A stretch of DNA of 64,000 nucleotides from Halobacillus salinarum (lineage in GTDB: Bacteria > Bacillota > Bacilli > Bacillales > Halobacillaceae): the NCBI RefSeq assembly GCF_022919095.1, contig NZ_CP095073.1, positions 1,240,001 to 1,304,000 of the forward strand, in the 5' to 3' direction. Shown piece after piece: positions 45,136 to 53,782 of the stretch. Position 1 is the stretch's first letter; each line of letters begins with the position of its first letter. The notes beneath the pieces are model-generated. The model had not been told where the DNA came from, ran no database searches, and saw nothing but the letters and a program-made list of their open reading frames with translations. The position numbers and the translations under genes are program-made.

Positions 45136-45753
45136 ATGGACAGCATTATTTTTGATTTAGACGGCACCATCTGGGATCCGATCGACACGGTTCTCAAGGC
45201 TTGGAATCAAGTCATCATTGATCATAAAGGTAAGGGGAAAGAACTGAGACGGGAGGATTTAGAAGCTGTGATGGGTAAGCAGAAAGAAGAGATTGCTGCC
45301 CAATTATTTCCCCATTTAAGCAAACATGAAGGTGACCAATTGCTTGAAGAGTGCTTTGAAAAAGAGCAGGAGCACATTGAGAACCACGGAGGGAGGCTGT
45401 TTCCTAATGTAGAAAATGTACTTGCTGAACTTTCTAAGAAATATAAGCTTTTTATAGTTAGCAACTGCCAGGATGGGTATATAGAATCGTTTTACCAGTT
45501 TCACAGCTTGGATGGTTACTTTATTGATTATGAAAATCCGGGGAGAACCGGCCTTTCAAAAGGAAAAAATATCGCTCTAATCATAGAAAGAAACTCTCTG
45601 AAGTCGCCCGTATATGTCGGGGATACAGATGGAGACTTACAAGCAGCAGCCTATGCAGGAATTCCGTTTGTATATGCAGCATATGGCTTTGGACAGGTGG
45701 AAGCTCCTGTTCAGCAAATCGAAGCGTTTGAGGACCTTTTGAAATGGGTTTAA
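45136..45753 (+). CDS. HAD-family hydrolase (phosphoglycolate phosphatase-like)
   Basis: This 205-residue protein has motif I IIFDLDGTIWDPI, motif II KLFIVSNCQDGY, the motif III lysine in LSKGKNIALIIERN and motif IV PVYVGDTDGDLQAAAYAGIPFVY. The helical cap is of the C1 type. The ribosome site before ATG 45136 is weak. It appears to stand alone after the siderophore gene. Confidence 0.85.
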   Translation: MDSIIFDLDGTIWDPIDTVLKAWNQVIIDHKGKGKELRREDLEAVMGKQKEEIAAQLFPHLSKHEGDQLLEECFEKEQEHIENHGGRLFPNVENVLAELSKKYKLFIVSNCQDGYIESFYQFHSLDGYFIDYENPGRTGLSKGKNIALIIERNSLKSPVYVGDTDGDLQAAAYAGIPFVYAAYGFGQVEAPVQQIEAFEDLLKWV

Positions 45754-45880
45754 GAAACTAATTTATTTATGTTTCTTTAGATAGGATTGCATTTGAAACA
45801 GAAGAGAAACGGTTTTTAAAATGAAGGGTACAGGGAAGAAAAGTAATAGCAGCGGTAATATAGAAAAGGAGAGGATAGAA

Positions 45881-46753
45881 ATGAGTGAAGCAAAGCCAAC
45901 TATAGGATTTGTAGGTACCGGCGTAATGGGAAAAAGCATGGCTCGGAGGTTGATCGAAGCTGACTATCCGATGAACATCTACACACGTACATACTCGAAA
46001 GCAGAGGAATTACTTGCGATTGGAGCTGAATGGAAGGACAGCGTAAAAAGCCTGGCTCAAGCATCAGATATCGTAATTACTATGGTCGGTTACCCGCAGG
46101 ATGTGGAAGAGGTTTACTTTGGTGAAGATGGACTGATCGCAAATGTGAGGCCGTCTACGTATCTTATCGATATGACTACTTCTTCTCCCGACTTAGCAAG
46201 AGAAATAGCCGATCTGGCAGGGGAAAGAGACGTCCATGTGCTTGATGCCCCGGTATCTGGCGGTGATATTGGTGCGAAAAACGGTAAGCTTTCCATTATG
46301 GTCGGTGGCGAGGAAAAGGATTTCAATCATGTTCGCAGTTTATTTGAGATTCTCGGCGGACAAATTGTGCTCCAAGGTCCGGCCGGGGCTGGACAATACA
46401 CAAAAATGTGTAACCAAATTGCGATTGCCACCAATATGATTGGGGTAACGGAAGCGCTTGTTTATGCTGAAAAAGCGGGTCTTGATCCCGATACCGTACT
46501 TGAAAGCATTAGTGGAGGAGCAGCCGGCAGCTGGTCCTTATCAAACTTAACGCCTCGAGTAATCAAGAGGGATTTTTCTCCAGGATTCTTTGTAAAGCAT
46601 TTTATTAAAGATATGGGAATCGCCCTGGAATCCGCAGAAAAGATGGACCTGCATCTTCCAGGATTGAAGCTTGCGAAGCAAATGTATGATCGAATTGCTG
46701 TAGACGGTGAAGCTGACAGCGGAACGCAAGCCCTGTATAAATATTATCAATAA
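45881..46753 (+). CDS. Beta-hydroxyacid dehydrogenase family protein (YkwC-like)
   Basis: This 290-residue enzyme reduces or oxidises a 3-hydroxyacid with NAD(P). It has the Rossmann motif IGFVGTGVMGKSMARRLIEADY and the substrate motif VLDAPVSGGDIGAKNGKLSIMVGG, then the catalytic lysine in GAGQYTKMCNQIAIATNMI. 2-Hydroxy-3-oxopropionate or 3-hydroxyisobutyrate are typical substrates. ATG 45881 has AGGAGAGG upstream; a longer frame from 45821 lacks a ribosome site. Confidence 0.88.
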   Translation: MSEAKPTIGFVGTGVMGKSMARRLIEADYPMNIYTRTYSKAEELLAIGAEWKDSVKSLAQASDIVITMVGYPQDVEEVYFGEDGLIANVRPSTYLIDMTTSSPDLAREIADLAGERDVHVLDAPVSGGDIGAKNGKLSIMVGGEEKDFNHVRSLFEILGGQIVLQGPAGAGQYTKMCNQIAIATNMIGVTEALVYAEKAGLDPDTVLESISGGAAGSWSLSNLTPRVIKRDFSPGFFVKHFIKDMGIALESAEKMDLHLPGLKLAKQMYDRIAVDGEADSGTQALYKYYQ

Positions 46754-46754
46754 A

Positions 46755-46789
46755 AAACAGGCCCTCCTTTCTAATGGGAGGGCCTGTTT
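46755..46789. terminator. Bidirectional terminator
   Basis: AAACAGGCCCTCC (46755-46767) pairs with GGAGGGCCTGTTT (46777-46789) between the dehydrogenase and the convergent GGDEF-EAL gene. The right arm lies in the last codons of the latter. Confidence 0.85.
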
Positions 46790-48612
46790 ACAGCTACGGG
46801 CATTTTCTTTAAGAAATACTCTTCGATTTCTGACGGAAGGAGCGGCTTGCTGAAATAATACCCTTGAGCCGTCCGGCAGCCCAGCTTTTTCAATAGCAGT
46901 ACATGTTCCTCTTTTTCAATTCCCTCTACAATAATATCGAGCTTTAAGTTCTTGCCGATATCGATCATACTCTTTAGGATATCTGTGCCATATTTGGTCG
47001 TTTCCATATCCTTAACGAAGGAGCGGTCAATTTTCAACGTATCAATCGGCAGATGATTTAAAGCATGAAGGGAGGAATACCCTGTGCCAAAGTCATCAAT
47101 GGACAACCCGACACCGTGTGACTTAATCGCTTCCAGCAGCGGGATTGTTTTCTTATCATCAGAGGTCAGGCTTTCGGTAATTTCCAGTTCAATGTATGGT
47201 GGTGCGATATTGTGCTCTTGCATATAGAACGTTAACGTATCAAGGAATTGTTCGTGCTTAATTTGGATGTTTGAGATATTAATGGAAACTTTCAAAAGGG
47301 GATGGCCTTTTTGCTTCCAGTGGGATAATTGCTGAAGTACATTTTCAATTACCCATTCTCCAATTTCTACAATAAGACTGGTTTCTTCAGCGAGAGGAAT
47401 AAATTCTGCTGGTGATACTTGTCCTAAATGTGGATTATTCCAGCGGATTAAAGCTTCATATCCTACCATTTCGTGAGTCGTTAAATCAAACTTAGGCTGG
47501 TAAGTAAGGTAGAGTTCCTCATTCTGCAGGGCTTTCTTTAATTCTTTTTCAAGCAGAACCTTTCTTTCAAAAATAGCTTTGACTTCATCATTATAAAATT
47601 GATAACTATTTTTTCCTTGCTGCTTAATGTGGTACATCGTGAAGTCCGCATATTTCAATAAGTGCTCCATATCAGCAGCGTGCTCTGGATAATGAGTGAT
47701 CCCAAGACTTGCTGTAATGGTTACTTCATTTCTTCCGATAGCAATCGGCTGCTGAATATGATGTAAGACTTGTTCGACGAAATCAGAAACTCTGTCCTTG
47801 GCCGTCAGCTCTTTTAATAGAACAAATTCATCCCCGTCCAAATGAAAAGCGGTGGTGGCCTCATTCTCGAATGGTGTGAACCGTCGGCCGATTTCTTTAA
47901 TCACTTCATCCCCTGTATGATGGCCAAATGTATCATTGACCGTTTTGAAACGGTCGAGGTCAATAAAGATCAGTGAAAACCGCTGTGCTCGCATGATCTT
48001 GTCGTTGATGGTGTTGAGCAGAGATCGTCGGTTTGGAAGATCGGTCATATCGTTATGCAACGCCATACGTTCAATTAATTGTTCATTGGATCTTTTTTCA
48101 GTTGCATCCCGCACGACACAAATAATTTTATTGCTCTCTTGGATTCTGGAGATGGACATTTCCTGTGGAAATAGTGAACCGTCTTTCCTTCTTCCTTGTA
48201 ATTCTCCTTTCCAATAACCATTTTCCAAGAAAAGCGGCAGGGCGTTGGCTTCGATCCATTCGATCATGCTGGCGTCATAGCATTGTGTCCATTTTGTCAG
48301 TTCGCCTTCCCGGTATTGATACATCTTGTAATACGAATCATTAATGAATTCGAAATCTCCTCGATGGTCCGAAATGGCAATTCCATCGAGCGTGGACTGC
48401 AGACCCTGCTTAAATTGATGAGTATGATTCTGGCTGATCACGAGCTGCTTGTTGGAGGCTCTGTATTTATCAATAACAAACCCGATAAACCATGCAAGCA
48501 GTATAGTTAAGAAAATAGACAAATAATCTTTTGTTGAATCTGCTTCTAAAATGATTACGATGTGAGAAGCAAGTACAACCAGTGGGAATAGAAGCTGGCC
48601 AATAAATTTCAC
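46771..48612 (-). CDS. Membrane PAS-GGDEF-EAL protein, probable c-di-GMP phosphodiesterase
   Basis: This 613-residue protein starts with two membrane helices (QLLFPLVVLASHIVIIL, YLSIFLTILLAWFIGFVI). A PAS domain (STLDGIAISDHRGDFEFINDSYY) follows, then a GGDEF domain from about residue 190 and an EAL domain from about 350 to the end. The GGDEF signature reads LDGDEF, with Asp259 in place of the first Gly, so cyclase activity is doubtful. The EAL residues are present (YEALIRW, ITESL, IDDFGTGYSSL, KIDRSF, VEGIE), so it probably degrades c-di-GMP, perhaps with GTP binding as a control. Confidence 0.88.
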   Translation of the reverse strand: MKFIGQLLFPLVVLASHIVIILEADSTKDYLSIFLTILLAWFIGFVIDKYRASNKQLVISQNHTHQFKQGLQSTLDGIAISDHRGDFEFINDSYYKMYQYREGELTKWTQCYDASMIEWIEANALPLFLENGYWKGELQGRRKDGSLFPQEMSISRIQESNKIICVVRDATEKRSNEQLIERMALHNDMTDLPNRRSLLNTINDKIMRAQRFSLIFIDLDRFKTVNDTFGHHTGDEVIKEIGRRFTPFENEATTAFHLDGDEFVLLKELTAKDRVSDFVEQVLHHIQQPIAIGRNEVTITASLGITHYPEHAADMEHLLKYADFTMYHIKQQGKNSYQFYNDEVKAIFERKVLLEKELKKALQNEELYLTYQPKFDLTTHEMVGYEALIRWNNPHLGQVSPAEFIPLAEETSLIVEIGEWVIENVLQQLSHWKQKGHPLLKVSINISNIQIKHEQFLDTLTFYMQEHNIAPPYIELEITESLTSDDKKTIPLLEAIKSHGVGLSIDDFGTGYSSLHALNHLPIDTLKIDRSFVKDMETTKYGTDILKSMIDIGKNLKLDIIVEGIEKEEHVLLLKKLGCRTAQGYYFSKPLLPSEIEEYFLKKMPVAVNRPSH

Positions 48613-49051
48613 TAGTATTCTCCTCTGTGAACTACGTCGATTTTATATATCTGTAAAATGCATATCTATTGTACCATAATGACTAGATCGTAAAGGGGGA
48701 ATGAGGAGGAAAGTTGTATTTTTACAAAAATTTATCAATGAATTTGTCGAACTCATGTATGCGCTCTTATTATCGATATAGAGGGTTTTTAATTCATTAT
48801 TTGTGCATTTTAATTGTCAAATTTTGAATTAATGGTAGGTTTATAGACCTGTTTTATGGAGAGGTAGATTTCAGCATGTTTTATGAATGTGGGAGATTCG
48901 TCTTCCTTCCCGATGATCCTCTTTCGTTTTTTGTAAACAGGGGCATGACGGCGCGGTTATTCATGTAAAAAAATCCTGACGTATGGCATACATACGTCAG
49001 GAAGCTTTTATGGCATGATAGAGAGCAACAGAATGAATGGAGGTCATCCGA
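48613..49051. other. Intergenic stretch without a supportable gene
   Basis: This is AT-rich DNA upstream of the GGDEF-EAL gene. It should hold that gene's minus-strand promoter near 48640-48780 and a plus-strand promoter for the small gene at 49052. The only clear structure is the hairpin at 48967-49002. Confidence 0.5.
48967..49002 (-). terminator. Minus-strand terminator
   Basis: TCCTGACGTATG (48974-48985) pairs perfectly with CATACGTCAGGA (48991-49002). On the minus strand the stem is followed by seven T. The nearest minus-strand gene upstream is the histidine kinase ending at 49211, so its message would run antisense across the small gene at 49052-49171. Confidence 0.7.
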
Positions 49052-49171
49052 TTGGTAAAAGAAAATGATTTTATAACTGGTTTCCGGTGGGCACTCCTTC
49101 TTAGTATTCCGTTATGGTGTTCTTTTGCTGGCTGGTTCAAAATCATACATGAGCTCATCCATCTTGTTTAA
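49052..49171 (+). CDS. 39-residue membrane peptide gene
   Basis: TTG at 49052 is preceded by GGAGGT at 7-8 bases. The product (MVKENDFITGFRWALLLSIP ... ending HELIHLV) has a short charged start, one membrane helix (ALLLSIPLWCSFAGWF) and an amphipathic end. A clean terminator follows the stop after 15 bases. Ribosome site, helix and terminator together support a real small gene. No family is recognised; short single-helix peptides of this kind often modulate membrane enzymes. Confidence 0.55.
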   Translation: MVKENDFITGFRWALLLSIPLWCSFAGWFKIIHELIHLV

Positions 49172-49185
49172 TACATGTTTCTGCG

Positions 49186-49209
49186 TGCTGGCTGGTGCCG
49201 GCATTTTTT
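49186..49209 (+). terminator. Terminator of the small membrane peptide gene
   Basis: TGCTGGC (49186-49192) pairs with GCCGGCA (49197-49203), with one T-G pair, and is followed by six T. Confidence 0.75.
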
Positions 49210-49210
49210 A

Positions 49211-50254
49211 TTAGTCTGCTTTTGGAAGTGTAAGCATCACGGTGGTGGAATGGCCTTTGCGGGTTTTTACATCGATCTTTCCGTCGTGCTGTTCCACAAT
49301 CCTTTTGGCAACAGGCAGACCAAGACCGCTGCCGCTTGGAGCGGCTTCACGGGCCATATCTGCGCGGTAGAAATGTTCGAAAATATGCGGGAAATCCTGA
49401 TCAAGAATCCCTGGACCGTTGTCTTTTATGCTTACAATGATTTCCGATTTTTTGTCTTCGATGGCAATTTCTATTTCTTTATCCTGCTTATCATTGTATT
49501 TAAGACTGTTATCTAATACATTGATAAATACTTTTCTCATTTGCTCAGGATCTATACGGGTCTGGTAGGATTGGCTTTGGTCTGCAGTAAAAGTAAAGGA
49601 AACCTCTTCCCATTCCTTTTCAAATTCTTCCATAATATCGATGAAAAAGCTTCGTAGATTGATTTGCTTGTAATGAAAGACGAGCTTCCCTAAGTCCAGC
49701 TGCGAGAACATAAATAAATCATTAACCAGCTTATCTAAAACGAGGGCTTTCGTATGGATCGTCTGGACGCTCCTGTGCATTTCTTCCTCTGTATGATCCT
49801 CCCACTCCCGTAATTCTTCCGCACAGCCCTTAATAGAAGTGAGCGGTCTTTTTAAGTCTCTGGACATATTTTGCATCAGTTTTTTACGGTTTTCTTCATA
49901 TTGCGCTTGCAGCTGCTTCGATTCATTGACATGGATCCGCATGGTTTCAAAGGCTTCTGCAAGTTTACCGATTTCATCTCTCCGGAAGCGTTCAATAGGA
50001 GCTGATGTATCGCCGCTGTTCATTTCATTTGCTGATCGCAGCAGTTTATGAAGAGGAAGGGTGATCCCTTTTGATACGTAATGCATGACGGTGGAGACTA
50101 CTAACAATAGAATAATAGCCAGGGCACCTATTCGAATGAGGTTTTCATCCATGTTAAACGAAAAGTAACTGATTATGTATTCAGCAGCTCCATAGAGCAG
50201 GAGGACTGCGAAAATGATAAGAAAAGTAAATCCAATTAAGCGCTTGCGAATCAC
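49211..50254 (-). CDS. HAMP-containing sensor histidine kinase lacking the phosphoacceptor histidine
   Basis: This 347-residue membrane protein has two helices (LIGFTFLIIFAVLLLYGAAEYIISYF and LIRIGALAIILLLVVSTVMHYV). A HAMP linker (LLRSANEMNSGDTSAPIERF) and a dimerisation domain follow. The ATPase domain has complete N (NVLDNSLKYND), G1 (DNGPGI), F (FEHFYRAD) and G2 (GSGLGLPVAKRI) boxes. The H box, normally SHDLKTPL, reads SRDLKRPL: codon AGA at 49859-49861 puts Arg132 where the histidine should be. GTG 50254 (after AAAGGG) is preferred to ATG 50299, which has no ribosome site. No response regulator gene adjoins. Confidence 0.85.
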   Translation of the reverse strand: MIRKRLIGFTFLIIFAVLLLYGAAEYIISYFSFNMDENLIRIGALAIILLLVVSTVMHYVSKGITLPLHKLLRSANEMNSGDTSAPIERFRRDEIGKLAEAFETMRIHVNESKQLQAQYEENRKKLMQNMSRDLKRPLTSIKGCAEELREWEDHTEEEMHRSVQTIHTKALVLDKLVNDLFMFSQLDLGKLVFHYKQINLRSFFIDIMEEFEKEWEEVSFTFTADQSQSYQTRIDPEQMRKVFINVLDNSLKYNDKQDKEIEIAIEDKKSEIIVSIKDNGPGILDQDFPHIFEHFYRADMAREAAPSGSGLGLPVAKRIVEQHDGKIDVKTRKGHSTTVMLTLPKAD

Positions 50255-50375
50255 GACAATTTCGCCCTTTATATATCTTGTACTTTCATCATATACCATT
50301 TGAATTGGAAGCGTCTATTAAATGTAACATATATTGGAGAAAGAAAAATAGAGTCCTGTCTGGGATGACGGGACT

Positions 50376-51323
50376 CTACTGTGATTGCTGCTCGTTTAAT
50401 AAAGGGCGTACATGTTCGGCAAAAGCAGAAAGTGTTTCAGCAGTCGATATATCCTCTTCTTGAAGAGGAATAAGAATGGTTTCCTGCTTCGGGAAGGTTT
50501 GGTTAATTAAATTTAAATATTTTTCTTCCTGTATTCGGCGTTTTTTAAGAAAATCCCCATCCGCGTTTTCTGGAAGGACTTTATTAACTACCAATGTATG
50601 AACGTGCAAGCCGTGATTGTGCAGCTGCTCCAGTGCTTTCTTGGTTTCCAGGATCGGCAGGCGTTCCGGGTTGAGGACAAATAGAAAACCGGTCTTAGCT
50701 TCGTCCATGACGATATCACGGACTGCAGCGAATTTTTCTTTTCTCTTTTGTAAAATGTCATAGATAGGATCATCGACGGGTTCCCCGTCATTTAACAGCT
50801 GCGTGTAGTTTTCGTTAATTTTCTTCCTTCGTTCGAGCATGCCGTCCATCCAGACACTCATCAATTCAGGTAGAGTCAACAGCCTGATTGTATGGCCTGT
50901 GGGAGCGGTATCAAATACGATATGGTCAAATGAATCTGCTTCCTCTAAAATGATAGAAGTCAGCCGGTCGAATAAGGCAGCTTCATCCGCACCAGGGGAA
51001 GCACTGGCCATATCGATTTGGCGGTGGACCTCCTCAACCATCCTCGATTGAACGAGTCCCTGCAGATTTTCCTTGACCCCTTGGATGTACCGCTTTGATT
51101 CGCGGCTGGGGTCGACTTCAATGCCCCATAGCTTGTCTTCCAGCTTCGTCTTTTCATGGCCGACTTTTTTATGAAAAATGTCGCCAAGGTTATGGGCGGG
51201 ATCAGTAGATACGATAAGCGTTTTTTTTCCTGATCGTGCTAATGCAGTCGCGGTGGCAGCGGAAGTGGTGGACTTTCCTACCCCGCCTTTTCCTCCGACA
51301 AATAGAATTCGCTTCGGTTCCAT
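50376..51323 (-). CDS. ArsA/Get3-family ATPase
   Basis: This 315-residue protein is a single-module ArsA-type ATPase. It has the deviant Walker A P-loop GGKGGVGKSTT at residues 10-20, switch I STDPAHNLGDIF, and switch II with Walker B FDTAPTGHTIRLL. A VNKVLPENA motif contacts the base. It lacks the paired-cysteine metal site of arsenite pump ATPases, so arsenite export is not implied. In other systems this fold delivers membrane or metal cargo. It is last of three adjoining minus-strand genes; AAGGAGG precedes the ATG 11 bases after the upstream stop. Confidence 0.88.
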   Translation of the reverse strand: MEPKRILFVGGKGGVGKSTTSAATATALARSGKKTLIVSTDPAHNLGDIFHKKVGHEKTKLEDKLWGIEVDPSRESKRYIQGVKENLQGLVQSRMVEEVHRQIDMASASPGADEAALFDRLTSIILEEADSFDHIVFDTAPTGHTIRLLTLPELMSVWMDGMLERRKKINENYTQLLNDGEPVDDPIYDILQKRKEKFAAVRDIVMDEAKTGFLFVLNPERLPILETKKALEQLHNHGLHVHTLVVNKVLPENADGDFLKKRRIQEEKYLNLINQTFPKQETILIPLQEEDISTAETLSAFAEHVRPLLNEQQSQ

Positions 51324-51334
51324 GCTCTTCCTCC

Positions 51335-51601
51335 TTAGCAGCAGCGTATTCCCTCAAGTGGTGATTTTTCCATCCCCATTCTTAAGTGCCACTCGTGAAA
51401 TTTCTCGATGATATGCGGATATAACTCAAGAGTGTAATAGAAAGCCGGATTTGGAATCCCGAGCATATCAGAATATAAAAGCAGTAAAAACAAATCTTCT
51501 TCATCACGGAGTTCTCTTGCCACCTCTGTGCGGTGAGGAAGGCTCAGTACTTCATCGTAAAATTCGAGCAGCCGCTTCAACGGAAACTTTTTCTTCGTCA
51601 T
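51335..51601 (-). CDS. Small protein ending in Cys-Cys (cory-CC-star-like)
   Basis: This 88-residue helical protein (RLLEFYDEVLSLPHRTEVARELRDEEDLFLLLLYSDMLGIPNPAFYYTLELYP region) ends in GIRCC with the two cysteines as the last residues. From memory, databases carry a family with this trait under the name cory-CC-star, commonly beside ArsA-type ATPases; I cannot verify this here. A terminal CC pair suggests metal or thiol binding. ATG 51601 lies 4 bases after the upstream stop; a longer frame from 51664 would overlap the upstream gene. Confidence 0.75.
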   Translation of the reverse strand: MTKKKFPLKRLLEFYDEVLSLPHRTEVARELRDEEDLFLLLLYSDMLGIPNPAFYYTLELYPHIIEKFHEWHLRMGMEKSPLEGIRCC

Positions 51602-51605
51602 CTTC

Positions 51606-51983
51606 TCACAGCCTTTCCTGGATGTAGTGATGATACGTGTCGGGCTCATCGACCAAAGTGCCATTAATAAATATGGCGTTGTATTTAATATCCTTGAGGA
51701 ACCGTAAGCAGGCAGCAGAGAAAGGAATGTGCCGCTTTTTCACTTCCAGGAGAAAGTACGTAAAGATAGCAAGCAGGTTCCTTGGATCTACAAACGTTAC
51801 ATGAACACGGCTACCGTACTTTTCTTTTGTCTGTAAATACAATTCTCCTAAATAACTCCGGTCGTCATCGTGGTGGCTGAACTCATTGTCCATGTTAACG
51901 AGACCATCCTGATCGCTGCATATTCCACCGCAGCATCCCATGCCAATTTCTTTCTCAGGTCTGACAATCATTACTTCGATCAT
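51606..51983 (-). CDS. CCGG-motif protein of unknown function, first gene of the ArsA cassette
   Basis: In this 125-residue protein Cys17-Cys18-Gly-Gly-Ile-Cys22 (MGCCGGIC) is a probable metal or disulfide site. An acidic, His-containing stretch (EFSHHDDDRSYLGE) and a thioredoxin-like sheet pattern follow (RVHVTFVDPRNLLAIF, IPFSAACLRFLKDIKYNAIFINGTLV). The ending resembles the cis-Pro side of a thioredoxin fold, where FINGTLV would be the usual strand, so a divergent thioredoxin-like protein is plausible. ATG 51983 follows a full AGGAGGTGA. The CC-ending gene and the ArsA ATPase follow directly. Confidence 0.7.
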   Translation of the reverse strand: MIEVMIVRPEKEIGMGCCGGICSDQDGLVNMDNEFSHHDDDRSYLGELYLQTKEKYGSRVHVTFVDPRNLLAIFTYFLLEVKKRHIPFSAACLRFLKDIKYNAIFINGTLVDEPDTYHHYIQERL

Positions 51984-51997
51984 AGGGTCACCTCCTG

Positions 51998-52040
51998 AAA
52001 AAAAGAGAGAGAAAGCCGCACGGCCACCGTGCGACTTTTT
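51998..52040 (-). terminator. Terminator of cstA
   Basis: The GCCGCACGG/CCGTGCGAC stem (52015-52023 with 52027-52035, one mismatch) is followed on the minus strand by a pyrimidine tract ending in seven T. It separates cstA from the ArsA cassette, whose ribosome site begins a few bases on. Confidence 0.7.
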
Positions 52041-52046
52041 CCATGA

Positions 52047-53782
52047 TTATGCTGTTTTGCTCACGTCATCTGTATCGCCTTTGCGAATGGCAGCAATCGC
52101 AGTAAGCAGGATCCATAACGTAAATACGAGAATCAAAGCACCAAAGCTGAATAACAGCCAGTCGCTTCCTTCAGCCCAAGGCGCCCATGTAGTTAAGACC
52201 TGGGAAATCATTGCCCATAACGTCATAAACATCAGGAAGGCCATCGGGACAATCGCAGGCCAGTAATTACGTCCCTGCCGCTTCAGCCAGATCGAAATTA
52301 ACAGCAGACTGATTCCAGCTAACAGCTGGTTGGAGGTACCAAAAAGCGGCCAGAGTAAATACCCGCCGGATCCAAAGCCTTTTGGACCTTGAGGAAGTAA
52401 AGTGAGAGCCGCACTTGAGACGACAGCAGTCGTTGTGGCGACATGTGTTTTCGTAAGTGGTGTGATTTTATACTCCGTTCCGAGTTCAGCGATGATGTAC
52501 CTCATTAGACGAACGGAAGAGTCCAGTGTTGTAGCAGCAAAGCTGACGACGATGACAGAGACGATGGTAGAAGCAACCGTAGCCGGAATGCCTAAACCAC
52601 CGGCAAGCTGAGCCGCCCCTTGGATAAATACTCCAAGTCCAGCATCACTAGCTGCCTGAAAACCGCTGTAAGTGGAGCTGAATTCCGATGCAGAAGGGAA
52701 AAAGGTAATGACGGCTATAATTGCAACAAGCGCAAGTGCCCCTTCTCCTACAGCTCCTAAATAACCGACAAACCGGGCATCTTTTTCATTATCCAATTGC
52801 TTGGAGGATGTCCCGGAAGATACGAGTCCGTGGAAACCGGAGATCGCTCCGCACGCGATCGTAATAAACAAGAGCGGAAACCAGGAAGTGTCAGCATTGC
52901 CATTATGGACGGGCGCGGTAACTTCAGGGTTAGTAAATAGAAGACCTAAATACAATAGACCTAAACCTACCACCAGCTGATGGGAGTTAATATAATCCCT
53001 TGGCTGGAGAAGCTTCCATACTGGCAGGGTAGAAGCGATATAGACGTAGACCATCAATACAATGATCCATACAAAGAAGGCTAAAGATGTAGCATCCATA
53101 CCGAATAACGACGTAGCCCCTTCACCGCCAAAATATTTCACTAAGTCGATTTGCAGGGCAGGAACATAGCTCGATATGATCGCTGCTAAATACATCACGC
53201 CTAGAGCAACGATGGAAGGAAGCAGCATGCTGCCTTTCTTTTTGTACACGGTATAGCCGATCCAAACCGCTAATGGAATCTGGATAAAGACAGATACAAC
53301 GCTTGCCGGGAAGGAGATAAACAGCTTAGCAATAACCCAGGCAAATACAGCGTTTACCATGAGGACAAGCAGTAAGATAATAAACAAAAACAAGACCTTT
53401 GCCCGCTGGCCGATCAGCTTGCTGGCCAGTGTTCCTACAGATTGTCCTTTATTTCTTAACGAAAGCACCAGTGTTCCGAAATCGTGGACACCGGCTGCAA
53501 ATACAGTTCCGAGAAGTACCCATAACAACGCCGGAAGCCAGCCCCAGTAGACAGCGATTGCTGGCCCTACAATCGGAGCGGCCCCCGCTACAGATGTGAA
53601 ATGGTGCCCCCAGAGTACGAACTTATTCGTTGGAACATAGTCGACCCCGTCTTTGTATTGATGGGCAGGGTCACATAATTTGGATCCAACCGATAAATTT
53701 TTTCAGCGATAAATTTTGAATAATACTTATAACCGAGTATAAATACGATACCTCCGGCTATGGCTAACCAAATACCACTCAA
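52047..53782 (-). pseudogene. cstA: Carbon starvation protein CstA (peptide/pyruvate transporter), frameshifted
   Basis: The N-terminal part (53588-53782: WLAIAGGIVFILGYKYYSKFIAEKIYRLDPNYVT) and the long C-terminal part (from MLWVLLGTVFAAGVHDFG) belong to one CstA protein. Between them the second frame also encodes HQYKDGVDYVPTNKFVLWGHHFTSVAGAAPIVGPAIAVYWGW, the family signature. One added G at the GGG run 53671-53675 (C on the coding strand) joins everything into about 578 residues. CstA proteins are many-helix membrane carriers for peptides or pyruvate used in starvation. A cre site lies before the gene. Confidence 0.88.

Noticed and set aside
48714..48827. 37-codon frame starting TTG after GAGGAGG
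   Set aside because: The product is AT-rich and low in structure, with no terminator or recognisable helix; the evidence is a ribosome-like site alone.
50376..51323. Arsenite resistance pump ATPase
   Set aside because: The protein is single-module, lacks the metal-binding cysteine set, and no arsB, arsR or arsD gene is near.
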